DNA from: CAXXOK01 sp963663285
GTDB lineage: Bacteria; Bacillota; Clostridia; Christensenellales; Aristaeellaceae
Assembly: GCA_963663285.2 (NCBI GenBank)
Contig: CAXXNI010000002.1
Span: 248,001-312,000 of the forward strand
DNA: 64,000 nt
Direction: 5' to 3'
In this document: piece by piece, positions 51,915 through 60,272 of the stretch
Layout: each line of letters begins with the position of its first letter
Numbering within the stretch: the stretch's first letter is position 1
The notes under the pieces: generated by a model
Told to the model about the DNA's origin: nothing
The model's database searches: none
What the model saw: the letters and a program-made list of their open reading frames with translations, nothing else
Made by a program: the position numbers and the translations under genes

Positions 51915-52384
51915 GCGATCTTCTGCATTATCTTGTGCTTGTGGCTGCTGCGGGGCTTGGTACGCTTGGGTTTTCAATGCTGTTTCATATCGGCGGCAGG
52001 CGGCTTTTTTTGTCCGCGCTAGGCGGGATGCTTACGTGGATTTGTTATCTGATGATATGCCATTTCATCGCACAGGATTTGGTTAGCTATGCGCTGGCTT
52101 CTGTGTTCGCCGCGTTATATGCACAAGGGCTTGCACGTATGTGTAAAGCACCTGCGACGTTGTTTCGTTTATCGGCGATCATCCCATTGATTCCAGGCGG
52201 TGCATTGTATACAACGATGCAGCAAGCAGCTATAGGCAAGTGGCAGCACTTTGGGCAGCAAGGGATTCATACACTACTGCTGGCTGCATCGATAGCGCTG
52301 GGTCTTGTGATCGGTGAACTGATAGGGCGGTTTATAAAATCGCGCTTTTGCCTTATAAAACGAAGAAGAGAAAAGGGTATATGA
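51911..52384 (+). CDS. Threonine/serine exporter, C-terminal subunit
   Basis: Membrane protein of 157 residues with about five hydrophobic segments. It corresponds to the C-terminal half of ThrE (DUF3815), with LSALGGMLTWICYLM, YAQGLARMCKAPATLF and IPLIPGGALYTTMQQA. The ATG at 51911 overlaps the TGA of the upstream subunit, so the two halves are made in equal amounts. The pair should export threonine, serine or similar small amino acids. No terminator was found between its stop and the P-type ATPase promoter. Confidence 0.92.
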   Translation: MSDLLHYLVLVAAAGLGTLGFSMLFHIGGRRLFLSALGGMLTWICYLMICHFIAQDLVSYALASVFAALYAQGLARMCKAPATLFRLSAIIPLIPGGALYTTMQQAAIGKWQHFGQQGIHTLLLAASIALGLVIGELIGRFIKSRFCLIKRRREKGI

Positions 52385-52468
52385 CGTTTTTTCTGTATTA
52401 TCATTGTTCATAGAAAAGAGATGGGCATGTCGATAAAAACGAATAAACCGGACTTATGGCATGGAATG

Positions 52469-52497
52469 TTGACAAAATAGCGGATCACTGTTATAGT
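52469..52497 (+). promoter_or_regulatory. Promoter of the riboswitch-controlled P-type ATPase
   Basis: TTGACA (52469-52474) and TATAGT (52492-52497), 17 bases apart. Transcription would start near 52504 and give a leader of about 250 bases. Confidence 0.8.
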
Positions 52498-52560
52498 TTT
52501 TATATCTCTTTGCACTGCAAACCATTCCCTCGTGGCTAGAGAGAATGAGCGATCAACAGT

Positions 52561-52662
52561 ACAAACTGAGCAGGCGATGAACCGCCGATGTTTCGGGGTT
52601 CGTGGGGCTGGGCCGCCACAGCGGCAGCGGATGTAAGCAAACGCACATCTGCGGGACAGTAG
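52561..52662 (+). ncRNA. czcD (NiCo) metal riboswitch aptamer
   Basis: The leader contains AACTGAGCAGGCGATGA, GGGCTGGGCCGC, GCGGCAGCGGATGT and GCACATCTGCGGGACAGT in that order. From memory these match the conserved core of the NiCo (czcD) riboswitch of known structure (ACTGAGCAGGC, AGCCGGGCUGC, GCACATCTG and GGGACAGT). ACTG (52565-52568) can pair with CAGT (52657-52660) to close the multi-helix junction. The class binds Ni2+ and Co2+ cooperatively, and Fe2+ has been proposed as the natural ligand. It switches the downstream gene on, which here is a cation P-type ATPase. Confidence 0.9.
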
Positions 52663-52690
52663 CTGTTCCGTAGATGTGTTTATTTTTATT
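52644..52690 (+). terminator. Riboswitch expression-platform terminator
   Basis: CACATCTGCGGGACAG (52644-52659) can pair over all 16 positions, two of them wobbles, with CTGTTCCGTAGATGTG (52663-52678), loop TAG, followed by TTTATTTTTATT. The left arm is part of the aptamer, so metal-bound aptamer and terminator exclude each other: metal present, gene on. Confidence 0.88.
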
Positions 52691-52756
52691 CACATTTCGG
52701 CAAACTGTTTGCAGCACATAGAACAACTCATGCCATACGGCGACAGGAGGATTTCT

Positions 52757-55282
52757 ATGACAAACACAGGATTACCGACAACAGGGCTAACCAGCGTGCA
52801 GGTGAAACAGCTTCAAACCAAGTACGGTCGTAACGAACTGATTCCGCAAAAGAAAATGAGCTTTGCGCGTAAGGTGCTGCACATTCTGGCAGAACCGATG
52901 TTCCTGCTGCTGCTGATCGCAGCGCTCATCTATTTCATTTTAGGCGAGCCTCGCGATGGCGCGATTATGCTGGTGTTCGTCATCGGCGTAATCTCAATTG
53001 ACGTAATACAGGAGTGGAAAACAGATCGCACACTTAACGCGCTCAAGGTTTTATCCGCGCCCCATGCGCGGGTGATTCGCAATGGGGAAGAACAGGAGAT
53101 CGCCAGTGTAGATTTGGTGCCGGGCGATATTTTGCTGCTCCATGAGGGCGTTAAAATCCCCGCGGACGGGTTGGTGCAAAAATGCAACGATCTGTGTGTG
53201 GATGAAAGCTCGCTCACGGGGGAAGCGGAAGGCGTTTGGAAAGAACCAACCGGCACGACCGAGAAGTCAAGCGATTATTGGCGCAAGGATTATTGCTACG
53301 CGGGTACACTGGTAACGCAGGGCACTGCTGTGATAAAGGTAACTAAGACGGGCGCTACCACGGAGTACGGTAAAATTGGCGTGAATGTAGCAGCCGCTCC
53401 GGACGAGAGCACTCCGCTGCAAAAGCAAACCGGCAGGCTGGTAAAAACCTGCGCCGGGATTGCCGCTGTGCTTTTCGCGCTGGTTGGGGCGGTAACGTAT
53501 ATAAACATTCCGGATCATGCCCTTGGCGAACGGCTGATTGAAAGCGTTTTATCGGGTATTACGCTTGCAATGGCGATGATTCCAGAGGAATTTCCGGTAA
53601 TCCTTACCGTGTTTCTATCTATGGGAGCATGGCGATTGGCCAAAAAGCACTCGCTGGTTCGTAAACTGCCCTCGGTGGAAACGCTGGGCGCCGTTAGCGT
53701 GCTCTGTGTGGATAAAACCGGCACCATTACCCTGAACCAAATGACTGTTCAGGAAACGTGGGCTTGCCAAGGCGACGACCATGCCCTGTGTGAAACGATG
53801 GGGCTGGGCTGTGAGACGGACGCATATGACCCGATGGAAAAAGCCATGCTCGCTTATTGCGACGGCATGGGGATTTCGCGGGAGCATCTGTTCTCCGGCG
53901 AATTGGTATATGAATACCCGTTTACCAATGAGCAAAAAATGATGGGGCATGTGTGGAAACGCGGCGGTAAACGGCTCGTCGCGGCTAAAGGTTCTCCCGA
54001 ACGATTGTTGCCGCTTTGCAATATGACGGAGGAGCAACGCGAACGGGCAGGCCATAGAATGGTTAAAATGGGCAAGGAAGGCATGCGCGTGATCGCCGTT
54101 GGACGAATGCTGCTCTCCGATGAGAGTCTGATTCCGGAAAAACTGACGGATTGCCGCCTGGAATTCCTTGGGTTGATTGGCCTTGCGGATCCGCCGCGGG
54201 AAGGCGTTGCGCAGGATATTGCTATGTGCAATCAAGCTGGTATCCGCGTGGTGATGATTACCGGAGATAACGGAATTACCGCATCAGCGATTGCGCGAAA
54301 AATAGGCATACCGGGCGCCGACAATATCATTACTGCGGAAGCGCTGAACAGTATGACGGATGCAGAGCTACGTGAGAAAGTAAAAACCGTTAGCATCTTC
54401 AGCCGGGTGATACCCGAGCATAAGATGCGGATTGTGAAAGCGTTCCGTGACAACGGAGAAATCGTAGCCATGACAGGCGATGGCGTAAACGACGCGCCTG
54501 CGCTGAAATGTGCCGATATTGGCATTGCCATGGGGAAACGCGGCAGCGAAGTAAGCCGAGAAGCGGCTGATTTGATTTTGATGGATGATAACTTTTCTAC
54601 TATTGTGGATACAGTTCGTGATGGCCGCCGGATTTTTGATAATATCCGAAAAGCCATCGGGTATGTATTCACAATCCATATCCCCATTGCGCTTTCATCT
54701 TTGCTGGCGCCGCTTTTGGGCATTCAGCCCACAGCGCTGTTCCTGCTGCCGCTGCATGTGGTGCTGTTGGAGTTGATTATTGACCCGACCTGTTCTGTTG
54801 TGCTGGAACGGCAACCTGCTGAAAAGGATATTATGCAGCTCCCGCCCCGCAACGCGAAAGAACCGATACTCACGCGGCATATACTGGTAAAAAGCATCGT
54901 GCAGGGATTGGTTATTTTTGCTGCGGCGTTTGGCACCTATTTATTAATGCTCAAAGGCGGATTTACAAGCGCTGCGGTAGCGCGCACCATGGGGCTGGGT
55001 ATTGTTATGATTGCGAATCTTTTACTGGTACAGGTGAATGCCTCCGCGGTTGATTCCGTTTTGCGTTCGGTTCGCCTGTTGGCAAAAGATAAGGTGATGT
55101 GGGCCGTAAACATACTAACACTGGTTGGATTTGCTGTGATTGTGTATTCTCCGTTTCATGCGGTTCTTAAACTATCCCCGCTAAACGTGGCGCAGCTTGT
55201 AGCCGTTATTGGCATGGCACTTATTTCCACCCTCTGGTATGAAGCGGTGAAAGCAATCGCCAGAAAAAAAGCAAAATCCTGA
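52757..55282 (+). CDS. P-type cation-transporting ATPase, riboswitch-controlled metal exporter
   Basis: Membrane ATPase of 841 residues with about ten membrane helices. It has the P2-type N-terminus (TGLTSVQVKQLQTKYGRNEL), actuator loop LTGEAEG, phosphorylation site DKTGTITLNQM with Asp319, MITGDN and GDGVNDAPALK. The metal-site helix M4 reads IPEEFPVILTVF, unlike the CPx motif of P1B heavy-metal pumps. It would be annotated as a calcium-type pump, but the czcD riboswitch in its leader points to export of Fe2+, Co2+ or Ni2+. There is no N-terminal metal-binding domain. AGGAGG lies 6-7 bases before the ATG at 52757; the frame is open further up but there it overlaps the riboswitch terminator. 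Confidence 0.93.
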   Translation: MTNTGLPTTGLTSVQVKQLQTKYGRNELIPQKKMSFARKVLHILAEPMFLLLLIAALIYFILGEPRDGAIMLVFVIGVISIDVIQEWKTDRTLNALKVLSAPHARVIRNGEEQEIASVDLVPGDILLLHEGVKIPADGLVQKCNDLCVDESSLTGEAEGVWKEPTGTTEKSSDYWRKDYCYAGTLVTQGTAVIKVTKTGATTEYGKIGVNVAAAPDESTPLQKQTGRLVKTCAGIAAVLFALVGAVTYINIPDHALGERLIESVLSGITLAMAMIPEEFPVILTVFLSMGAWRLAKKHSLVRKLPSVETLGAVSVLCVDKTGTITLNQMTVQETWACQGDDHALCETMGLGCETDAYDPMEKAMLAYCDGMGISREHLFSGELVYEYPFTNEQKMMGHVWKRGGKRLVAAKGSPERLLPLCNMTEEQRERAGHRMVKMGKEGMRVIAVGRMLLSDESLIPEKLTDCRLEFLGLIGLADPPREGVAQDIAMCNQAGIRVVMITGDNGITASAIARKIGIPGADNIITAEALNSMTDAELREKVKTVSIFSRVIPEHKMRIVKAFRDNGEIVAMTGDGVNDAPALKCADIGIAMGKRGSEVSREAADLILMDDNFSTIVDTVRDGRRIFDNIRKAIGYVFTIHIPIALSSLLAPLLGIQPTALFLLPLHVVLLELIIDPTCSVVLERQPAEKDIMQLPPRNAKEPILTRHILVKSIVQGLVIFAAAFGTYLLMLKGGFTSAAVARTMGLGIVMIANLLLVQVNASAVDSVLRSVRLLAKDKVMWAVNILTLVGFAVIVYSPFHAVLKLSPLNVAQLVAVIGMALISTLWYEAVKAIARKKAKS

Positions 55283-55682
55283 ACTCATCCCGCTATCCCC
55301 AGCGATTGCGTTATGGTTTGGGATGCGTACGAGTGGTTTTGATATGGATTGATGCGATGGAGAGCGTGAAGCAAGAAAACTTCGCCATGTTGCATAACCT
55401 GTGGCAGTATCGATAACCGCTTGGCGTATCTGCAATGGAAAAAACATAAAGGGTGTCTGTGCAGGAACCTGCACAGGCATCCTTTATGTTTGCAAAGAGA
55501 ACTCCACAGGGCAAAGCCAGTGGAGTTAAAAACGACAAGCGAATAGGTCGCAATTGTGGCAGTAAAATCCCGGACGGCGCTATTGCAGGCTACTAAAGAA
55601 AATTTGTTATCAGTGTATAAATCGGCGTCGGGCTTGTGAACGGGCTGTTGGTTCAGTTTTTCTGATGGATGAAAAGAAACGA
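55283..55682. other. Intergenic region between convergent genes
   Basis: Contains the long hairpin at 55443-55490 and a shorter AACTCCAC/GTGGAGTT hairpin (55500-55527). No frame longer than about 30 codons has a ribosome site; no gene was recognised. Confidence 0.5.
55443..55490 (-). terminator. Very stable 23-bp hairpin, terminator for the minus-strand operon
   Basis: Positions 55443-55465 pair fully with 55468-55490 (23 pairs, two wobbles, two-base loop). On the minus strand the stem is followed by TTTTTTCC, so it should end the RsbW/PP2C/STAS/YcaO transcript; it may also stop read-through from the ATPase gene. Confidence 0.75.
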
Positions 55683-56090
55683 TTAAAGAGCCTTGACCAA
55701 CGTGAGGATATTCTGTCCGTTTTCGTAGCGGTAGCTTACGGTGTCTACGCTTTGGGATATCAGGTAGATACCCAGCCCTCCGATTTTCCGTTGCTCTGCC
55801 GGTAGTGTTAGGTCAGGCGGGGGGGTCTCCAGAGGATTGTGTGCAACCCCTGTGTCTGTAAAGGTTAGTGTAGCCAGCGGAGGGTTTTTTGCGATCGTCA
55901 ATGTAATACCAACTGTGCCGCCTTCGCCGCCGTAGGCATAGTGCGCAATGTTTACGAAGGCTTCCTCGGCTGCAAGAATAAGCTGTTTGCGTTTCTTTTC
56001 CGTACAGCTGGATGTGGCAAGCGTTGCCTCCATAAAGCGGATGACTGTTGGCAATTGCGAGGTTTCGGCTGATACAACGATTTGCCTCAT
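55683..56090 (-). CDS. RsbW/SpoIIAB-like serine-protein kinase (anti-sigma factor type)
   Basis: Cytosolic GHKL kinase of 135 residues. The N box is AAEEAFVNIAHYAYGGEGG, the G1 region FTDTGVAHNPLE and the G2 region GGLGIYLISQSVDTVSY; these place it in the HATPase_c_2 group that phosphorylates STAS proteins. The ATG at 56090 overlaps the PP2C stop (ATGA), and GGAGGAG stands 10 bases ahead. It completes a partner-switching set with the STAS protein at 58225 and the phosphatase at 56087: kinase and phosphatase would set the phosphorylation state of the STAS serine. No sigma factor gene is in the window, so the final target is open. Confidence 0.92.
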   Translation of the reverse strand: MRQIVVSAETSQLPTVIRFMEATLATSSCTEKKRKQLILAAEEAFVNIAHYAYGGEGGTVGITLTIAKNPPLATLTFTDTGVAHNPLETPPPDLTLPAEQRKIGGLGIYLISQSVDTVSYRYENGQNILTLVKAL

Positions 56091-58192
56091 TCGCAATCAT
56101 CTCCTCCGGTAATGCGTAGTGCCAGCATGGTGATATCGTCAAACTGCGGTTCGCCAGCCGTGAAAAGGTCAATATCCGCCTTGACACCAGCTAAAAGCGA
56201 TGGCAATTCGCTGGTGGCAAGTTGATTTAGCGTAGTCTGTAACCGTTTTTCACCATACAGTTGCCCGCTGGCATTCGTGGCTTCGGTAACACCGTCGGTA
56301 TACAGAAATAATAAATCTCCGGGTTTGAGTGTGATTTCAATCTGGGTATAATGTATGCTTTCTATACCTGCAAGAACAAACCCCGGGCGGGCGGTAATCG
56401 GCGAAAATTCTTCGCAAGCGCGCCGTAAATACGGTGGATTATGCCCTGCGTTGGCATAAACCAGCTGCCCTGTAGATAACTGATATAAACCGATCCACGC
56501 AGTTACAAACATACCGGCTTCATTGTTTTCGCAAAGCTGTCTGTTGACCTCATCCAATACCGCGGCAGGTGGAATACCTGTTTTCGCGAAGGTTTGCAGC
56601 AGGGTCTTTGTTGTCATCATAAACAATGCGGCGGGGATACCTTTGCCGGATACATCTGCGATTACCAGCATTATATGATCATCATCAACGGCAAAGAAAT
56701 CGTAAAAATCCCCGCCCACCTCTTTGGCTGGAAGCATCATAGCATATAAACTATATACGGTATGGACGGGAAAAACGCGGGGCAATGCGCTCGTCTGTAT
56801 TTTTGCGGCAATGCTTAATTCAGCGCTGAGCCGTTCTTTTTCAGCGGTTACACGGGTAAGATGAGCAATATACTCGCGAAGGGAACCGGTCATTTCTTCG
56901 AATCGGCGGTCCAATAGTTCTACTTCATCCCCGGTGTGAATATTGGCGTGATAAGTAAGCTGCCCCTCGCTGATGCTATCAACCTGTTTGGAAAGTGCCA
57001 GGATGGGCTTGGATACGTGGCTGCTCACTCCGCGTACCACAAATACAGCGATGGCGGCCAATACGGCAAACAATCCTGCCATAATCAGGCTGATCCGGTT
57101 ACTGATGCGATCCATTTCAGCCAAGGTTTGTTCGCTGATAGCGGCGATCTCCGCGTCATCCGCTGCGGCCGCAGCAAGCATATCGTCTTCCGGGGTAACC
57201 AGCATCAGTTTCCAACCAACAGACGGAACAGGCGCAAACAGGAGATACACGACCTGATCTGCTATCTGGCTCTTTATATATCCATTATTTTTGGTTTGCA
57301 TGGCATCCAGTATATCGGCATTGAAAATAGTACCAGCTGCGCTTACACTTTGACCGCCTGCAGCGATGATGCCACCGCTACCATCCAGCAGGAGAGCGTA
57401 TCCGTTTTTGCCGTATCGGGCATTTTGAATTTCGCTGGAGATACGCTCAATCAATATATCTACGCCTAAAACGCCGTTAAAAGCACCATTTACGATAATT
57501 GGCTGCGCCAGTGTGATGGTAAGTCCACGGCCGAAGTGATCCTGATAGGGCGGGGATACATACAAAGAACCGGCTGATTTTGCGGCGGTATACCACGAGA
57601 AAGCACGGCAATCAAGCGTTGGTGTGTCCACCTTCAATGCCGCGTTTGCATCGTAGCCGATGTTCGCCCCGGATTCATGGGCGGTGTAGATGCTGTTGAT
57701 GCCCGGCAGGTTTGTATAAACTGTAGAAAACGCGCTTCTCAGGTTACCAAGCAGCGCATTTTCCGTTTCGGCTTCTACTCCTGTTACATCCGCTATCGCG
57801 GGGATGTATTGTAATGCAGGTTCTGCCGCAGCACCTGCCGCCATCAGCTCAGCCGGCGTGGGGACGGGAAGTGCCTTGAAATCATCTGGGTGCTCAAAAA
57901 GATAGGCGGTAAAGTCTGCCAATTCTGCTGATGCGGTAATGTAAACCTGAAGCGCCTGGCTAATGGTAAGCGCTTTTTCGGTGGCGTAGCTTCCGGCGAA
58001 ATCAAGTGCTTGGGATACGATGGTTTCATAACTGCTGCGGGATGCCAGACTGCTTAACTGTTTTGCACTCTTATCAACAGCGCTGCGCAGCGAATGCATG
58101 CCCAGCAGTGTAAGGATACTGCTGAATGCTACAAAAGCACAAAGAAGCAGCATAAAGGCGCGCATTAGTTTTGTACGTATGGAATGCTTCAT
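56087..58192 (-). CDS. Membrane PP2C phosphatase with Cache-like sensor and HAMP (RsbU/SpoIIE type)
   Basis: Protein of 701 residues. A first membrane helix (about 10-30), an extracellular domain of some 320 residues with double-Cache character (INSIYTAHESGANIGYD, WYTAAKSAGSLYVSPPYQD, GVLGVDILIERIS) and a second helix (about 355-377) lead to a HAMP segment (SKPILALSKQVDSISEGQL). A coiled-coil linker with IAAKIQTSALP follows. The PP2C catalytic domain (about 475-700) has GGDFYDFF, IADVSGKGIPAALFM, ANAGHNPPYL, LYTDGVTEA and QFDDITMLAL with the metal-binding Asp residues intact. It should sense an external small molecule and dephosphorylate the STAS protein coded 32 bases upstream. GGAG lies 9 bases before the ATG. 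Confidence 0.95.
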   Translation of the reverse strand: MKHSIRTKLMRAFMLLLCAFVAFSSILTLLGMHSLRSAVDKSAKQLSSLASRSSYETIVSQALDFAGSYATEKALTISQALQVYITASAELADFTAYLFEHPDDFKALPVPTPAELMAAGAAAEPALQYIPAIADVTGVEAETENALLGNLRSAFSTVYTNLPGINSIYTAHESGANIGYDANAALKVDTPTLDCRAFSWYTAAKSAGSLYVSPPYQDHFGRGLTITLAQPIIVNGAFNGVLGVDILIERISSEIQNARYGKNGYALLLDGSGGIIAAGGQSVSAAGTIFNADILDAMQTKNNGYIKSQIADQVVYLLFAPVPSVGWKLMLVTPEDDMLAAAAADDAEIAAISEQTLAEMDRISNRISLIMAGLFAVLAAIAVFVVRGVSSHVSKPILALSKQVDSISEGQLTYHANIHTGDEVELLDRRFEEMTGSLREYIAHLTRVTAEKERLSAELSIAAKIQTSALPRVFPVHTVYSLYAMMLPAKEVGGDFYDFFAVDDDHIMLVIADVSGKGIPAALFMMTTKTLLQTFAKTGIPPAAVLDEVNRQLCENNEAGMFVTAWIGLYQLSTGQLVYANAGHNPPYLRRACEEFSPITARPGFVLAGIESIHYTQIEITLKPGDLLFLYTDGVTEATNASGQLYGEKRLQTTLNQLATSELPSLLAGVKADIDLFTAGEPQFDDITMLALRITGGDDCE

Positions 58193-58224
58193 TCTATTAT
58201 CTCCATTGGTATAAGGAAGGGCGG

Positions 58225-58521
58225 TTATACAATGGTGAGAATGTCGGTAAAGCCCGTCATCTTGAATACATCCATCACATCATCGCAAACGTGAGTCACG
58301 CGCATGGATCCTTGCTTTGCCATCCGCTTCTGGCAAGCGAGCAAAATCCGTAGTCCGGCGGAAGATAGATAATCCAAACCTTGAAAATTGAAGGTCAGCT
58401 GGGTTATGCCGTCCAGCGAAGCATCCAACACGCTCTCCAACTGGGGGGCCGTGTTTGCATTCAGCCGCCCTTCAACCTGTAGGGTGAGCGCTCCGCCGTC
58501 AATGGTTTTTGTAATCGTCAT
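58225..58521 (-). CDS. STAS-domain anti-sigma factor antagonist
   Basis: Cytosolic protein of 98 residues, a single STAS domain as in SpoIIAA and RsbV. LTLQVEGRLNANTAPQLESVL is the N-terminal strand-helix unit, and GLDYLSSAGLRILLACQK holds the regulatory Ser that the partner kinase phosphorylates. The ATG at 58521 overlaps the YcaO stop by four bases (ATGA), with AGGAGG 7 bases ahead. This overlap ties the signalling module to the peptide-modifying enzymes in one transcript. Confidence 0.95.
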   Translation of the reverse strand: MTITKTIDGGALTLQVEGRLNANTAPQLESVLDASLDGITQLTFNFQGLDYLSSAGLRILLACQKRMAKQGSMRVTHVCDDVMDVFKMTGFTDILTIV

Positions 58522-60272
58522 TGGGGTTCCTCCTGTCGGTTTTGTATGCTTGTCCGCAGCCGTGCGGCCAGTGCTTCTGCCGCAGGGAGGCGGCAGCGTT
58601 TCCGAAGCGCGCAATGACCACAATCCGGGCAAACGGGCCAATCCTCTTGTGAGAATAGCGTAGCCGGTTCGGCAATGCTTTGCAGGCAGCGGACTGAAAG
58701 TGTAGTCCCGCATGTCTGGGTTATACTATCTGCGGCAGCCTCCGGCGATATGCCTTTTGCCAGTTCCAGCCAGAAAGCCGTGAGTACTTTCAGGTAACGT
58801 TTTGGCGTCTGCTCGGACGCAGGCGTGGCGAGAAAAGCGCTCAATTCTGTACTGGCGGAGGAATAATACCCGGCTGCTCCCAGCAGCAACGGGATCAGCG
58901 CTCCTTCCAGCGCGCCAATACCGGGCATGGCTTTTTCAGCAAGCCATGCTTGCGGCTCCCGTGCAATGGGCATGGTTGCCTTACGGGCGGAAAGTATACC
59001 CAAAGCCAAGGCTTTCAGCGCTGCTGGCGTAGCATAAGGCAATCGGAGCACAGTTTCGCGATGCGTGCGTAAATGCTGCCAAAGGATATAGTCCTGTTGG
59101 GTGAGTGTAAAATTGAAAAAAGCTTCCGATGCTCCGGGCATATACAATCTGTAAGCAGGGAATCCCAAAACACTGCAGTTGCGTGCATATAAACGGCCAC
59201 CCCATTTCGCTGATAAAGCGGTGTAATAATGGAGTGCTTGTCCATCGCTGCCGAACACTGCTTGCCCAAATCCGGTAAAGGGGTAGGAAGGCTCACCATC
59301 CAGCGTTTCGTCAGGCCATGCGCCGCTGCCCGTTGAGATGGTTTCACAGTATTCTGCAAAGAGTTGGAACGCATTGCCTAAGTCCAGCGCACCGGGCGGT
59401 TGAAACCGCCCCTCTGCAGCAGCCGATGTACCCTGATAAATCTCGGTTAGGCATCGCTCCAGCGCCGTGACCGGGGAAGCAGCTGCACCCAGCCGCATAG
59501 TGCGTTTGCCATCCGGTAAAGTCAAAACTAGCCCAATGACTGGAAACCTCTTGCCTAACGAGCAATCACGTATGGAATACATAAGGCCAAGCGCTCGGAT
59601 ACGATGGAGCACCTCGGCACCTTCAAAATAAGCATCCGGTATGGGCGGCGGCGTTAGCTGGTACTGGTATATTTTTCGGGTAGCATACCGCTCGAATATT
59701 TCCATTAGCCCCTGCAACATCGCTTCACTTGGGGTGTTTCCTGCGCATAATCCCGTTGTGCCGCACAGGTCGCGCAGCAGATCATCCGGTAATAATACCT
59801 GTTCTCCGCTTTCTACATCTGTATACGCAGAGCAAACGAGCGGTTTACCTTGATATGCATTCTGTAAAAAGGCAGCCAGTGCTTCGCGGGAGGATACGCC
59901 CATACCCAGCACAAAAGCATCCGGGCAATGATGGGCGAATTCGTTTGGGGAGAGCGTGAATTGATTATTCGTTTCATCGGGAAATTGCGGCAGCAGCGTA
60001 CCACAGGAAAGCCGCTCTATCAACTCGCCGTATGCGCTTGCCAGTGCCCAGTGGGGCGACATGCCTTTGCCGTTGACCGAGAAACCCGCGCCGAGAAAAG
60101 GTTCATCCCCCAACTCCACACGGCAGCTGTACGCTGCCGTGTGGTATGTGGGAGTATTGAATGTTTCTACCGTAATAATATCCAGATTGGCAAGTATTTT
60201 GCGTATCCGGTGAACTGTCTCAAGCGGCGGTACCGCTTTATGTGTTTCCGGCGTTTGCAGCGGCACTATCAT
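58518..60272 (-). CDS. YcaO-domain protein with C-terminal cysteine cluster
   Basis: Protein of about 584 residues. The YcaO ATP-binding segments are recognisable: GAGFSVNGKGMSPHWALASAYGELIERLSCG (SxxxExxxR pattern) and GNTPSEAMLQGLMEIFERYATRK. YcaO enzymes use ATP to activate a peptide backbone amide, giving azolines, thioamides or amidines. A proline-rich PxPxP end, common in azoline-forming members, is absent; instead the last 50 residues carry CPDCGHCALRKRC, a possible zinc or iron-sulfur site. No TfuA or E1/ocin-ThiF partner is nearby. The ATG at 60272 overlaps the radical SAM stop (ATGA); an in-frame ATG at 60296 has AAGGA directly against it and is the alternative. The stop overlaps the STAS start. 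Confidence 0.9.
   Translation of the reverse strand: MIVPLQTPETHKAVPPLETVHRIRKILANLDIITVETFNTPTYHTAAYSCRVELGDEPFLGAGFSVNGKGMSPHWALASAYGELIERLSCGTLLPQFPDETNNQFTLSPNEFAHHCPDAFVLGMGVSSREALAAFLQNAYQGKPLVCSAYTDVESGEQVLLPDDLLRDLCGTTGLCAGNTPSEAMLQGLMEIFERYATRKIYQYQLTPPPIPDAYFEGAEVLHRIRALGLMYSIRDCSLGKRFPVIGLVLTLPDGKRTMRLGAAASPVTALERCLTEIYQGTSAAAEGRFQPPGALDLGNAFQLFAEYCETISTGSGAWPDETLDGEPSYPFTGFGQAVFGSDGQALHYYTALSAKWGGRLYARNCSVLGFPAYRLYMPGASEAFFNFTLTQQDYILWQHLRTHRETVLRLPYATPAALKALALGILSARKATMPIAREPQAWLAEKAMPGIGALEGALIPLLLGAAGYYSSASTELSAFLATPASEQTPKRYLKVLTAFWLELAKGISPEAAADSITQTCGTTLSVRCLQSIAEPATLFSQEDWPVCPDCGHCALRKRCRLPAAEALAARLRTSIQNRQEEPQ

Noticed and set aside
52757..55282. Call as a calcium-transporting ATPase
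   Set aside because: The P2-type sequence alone would suggest it, but the czcD riboswitch in the leader points to transition metals.
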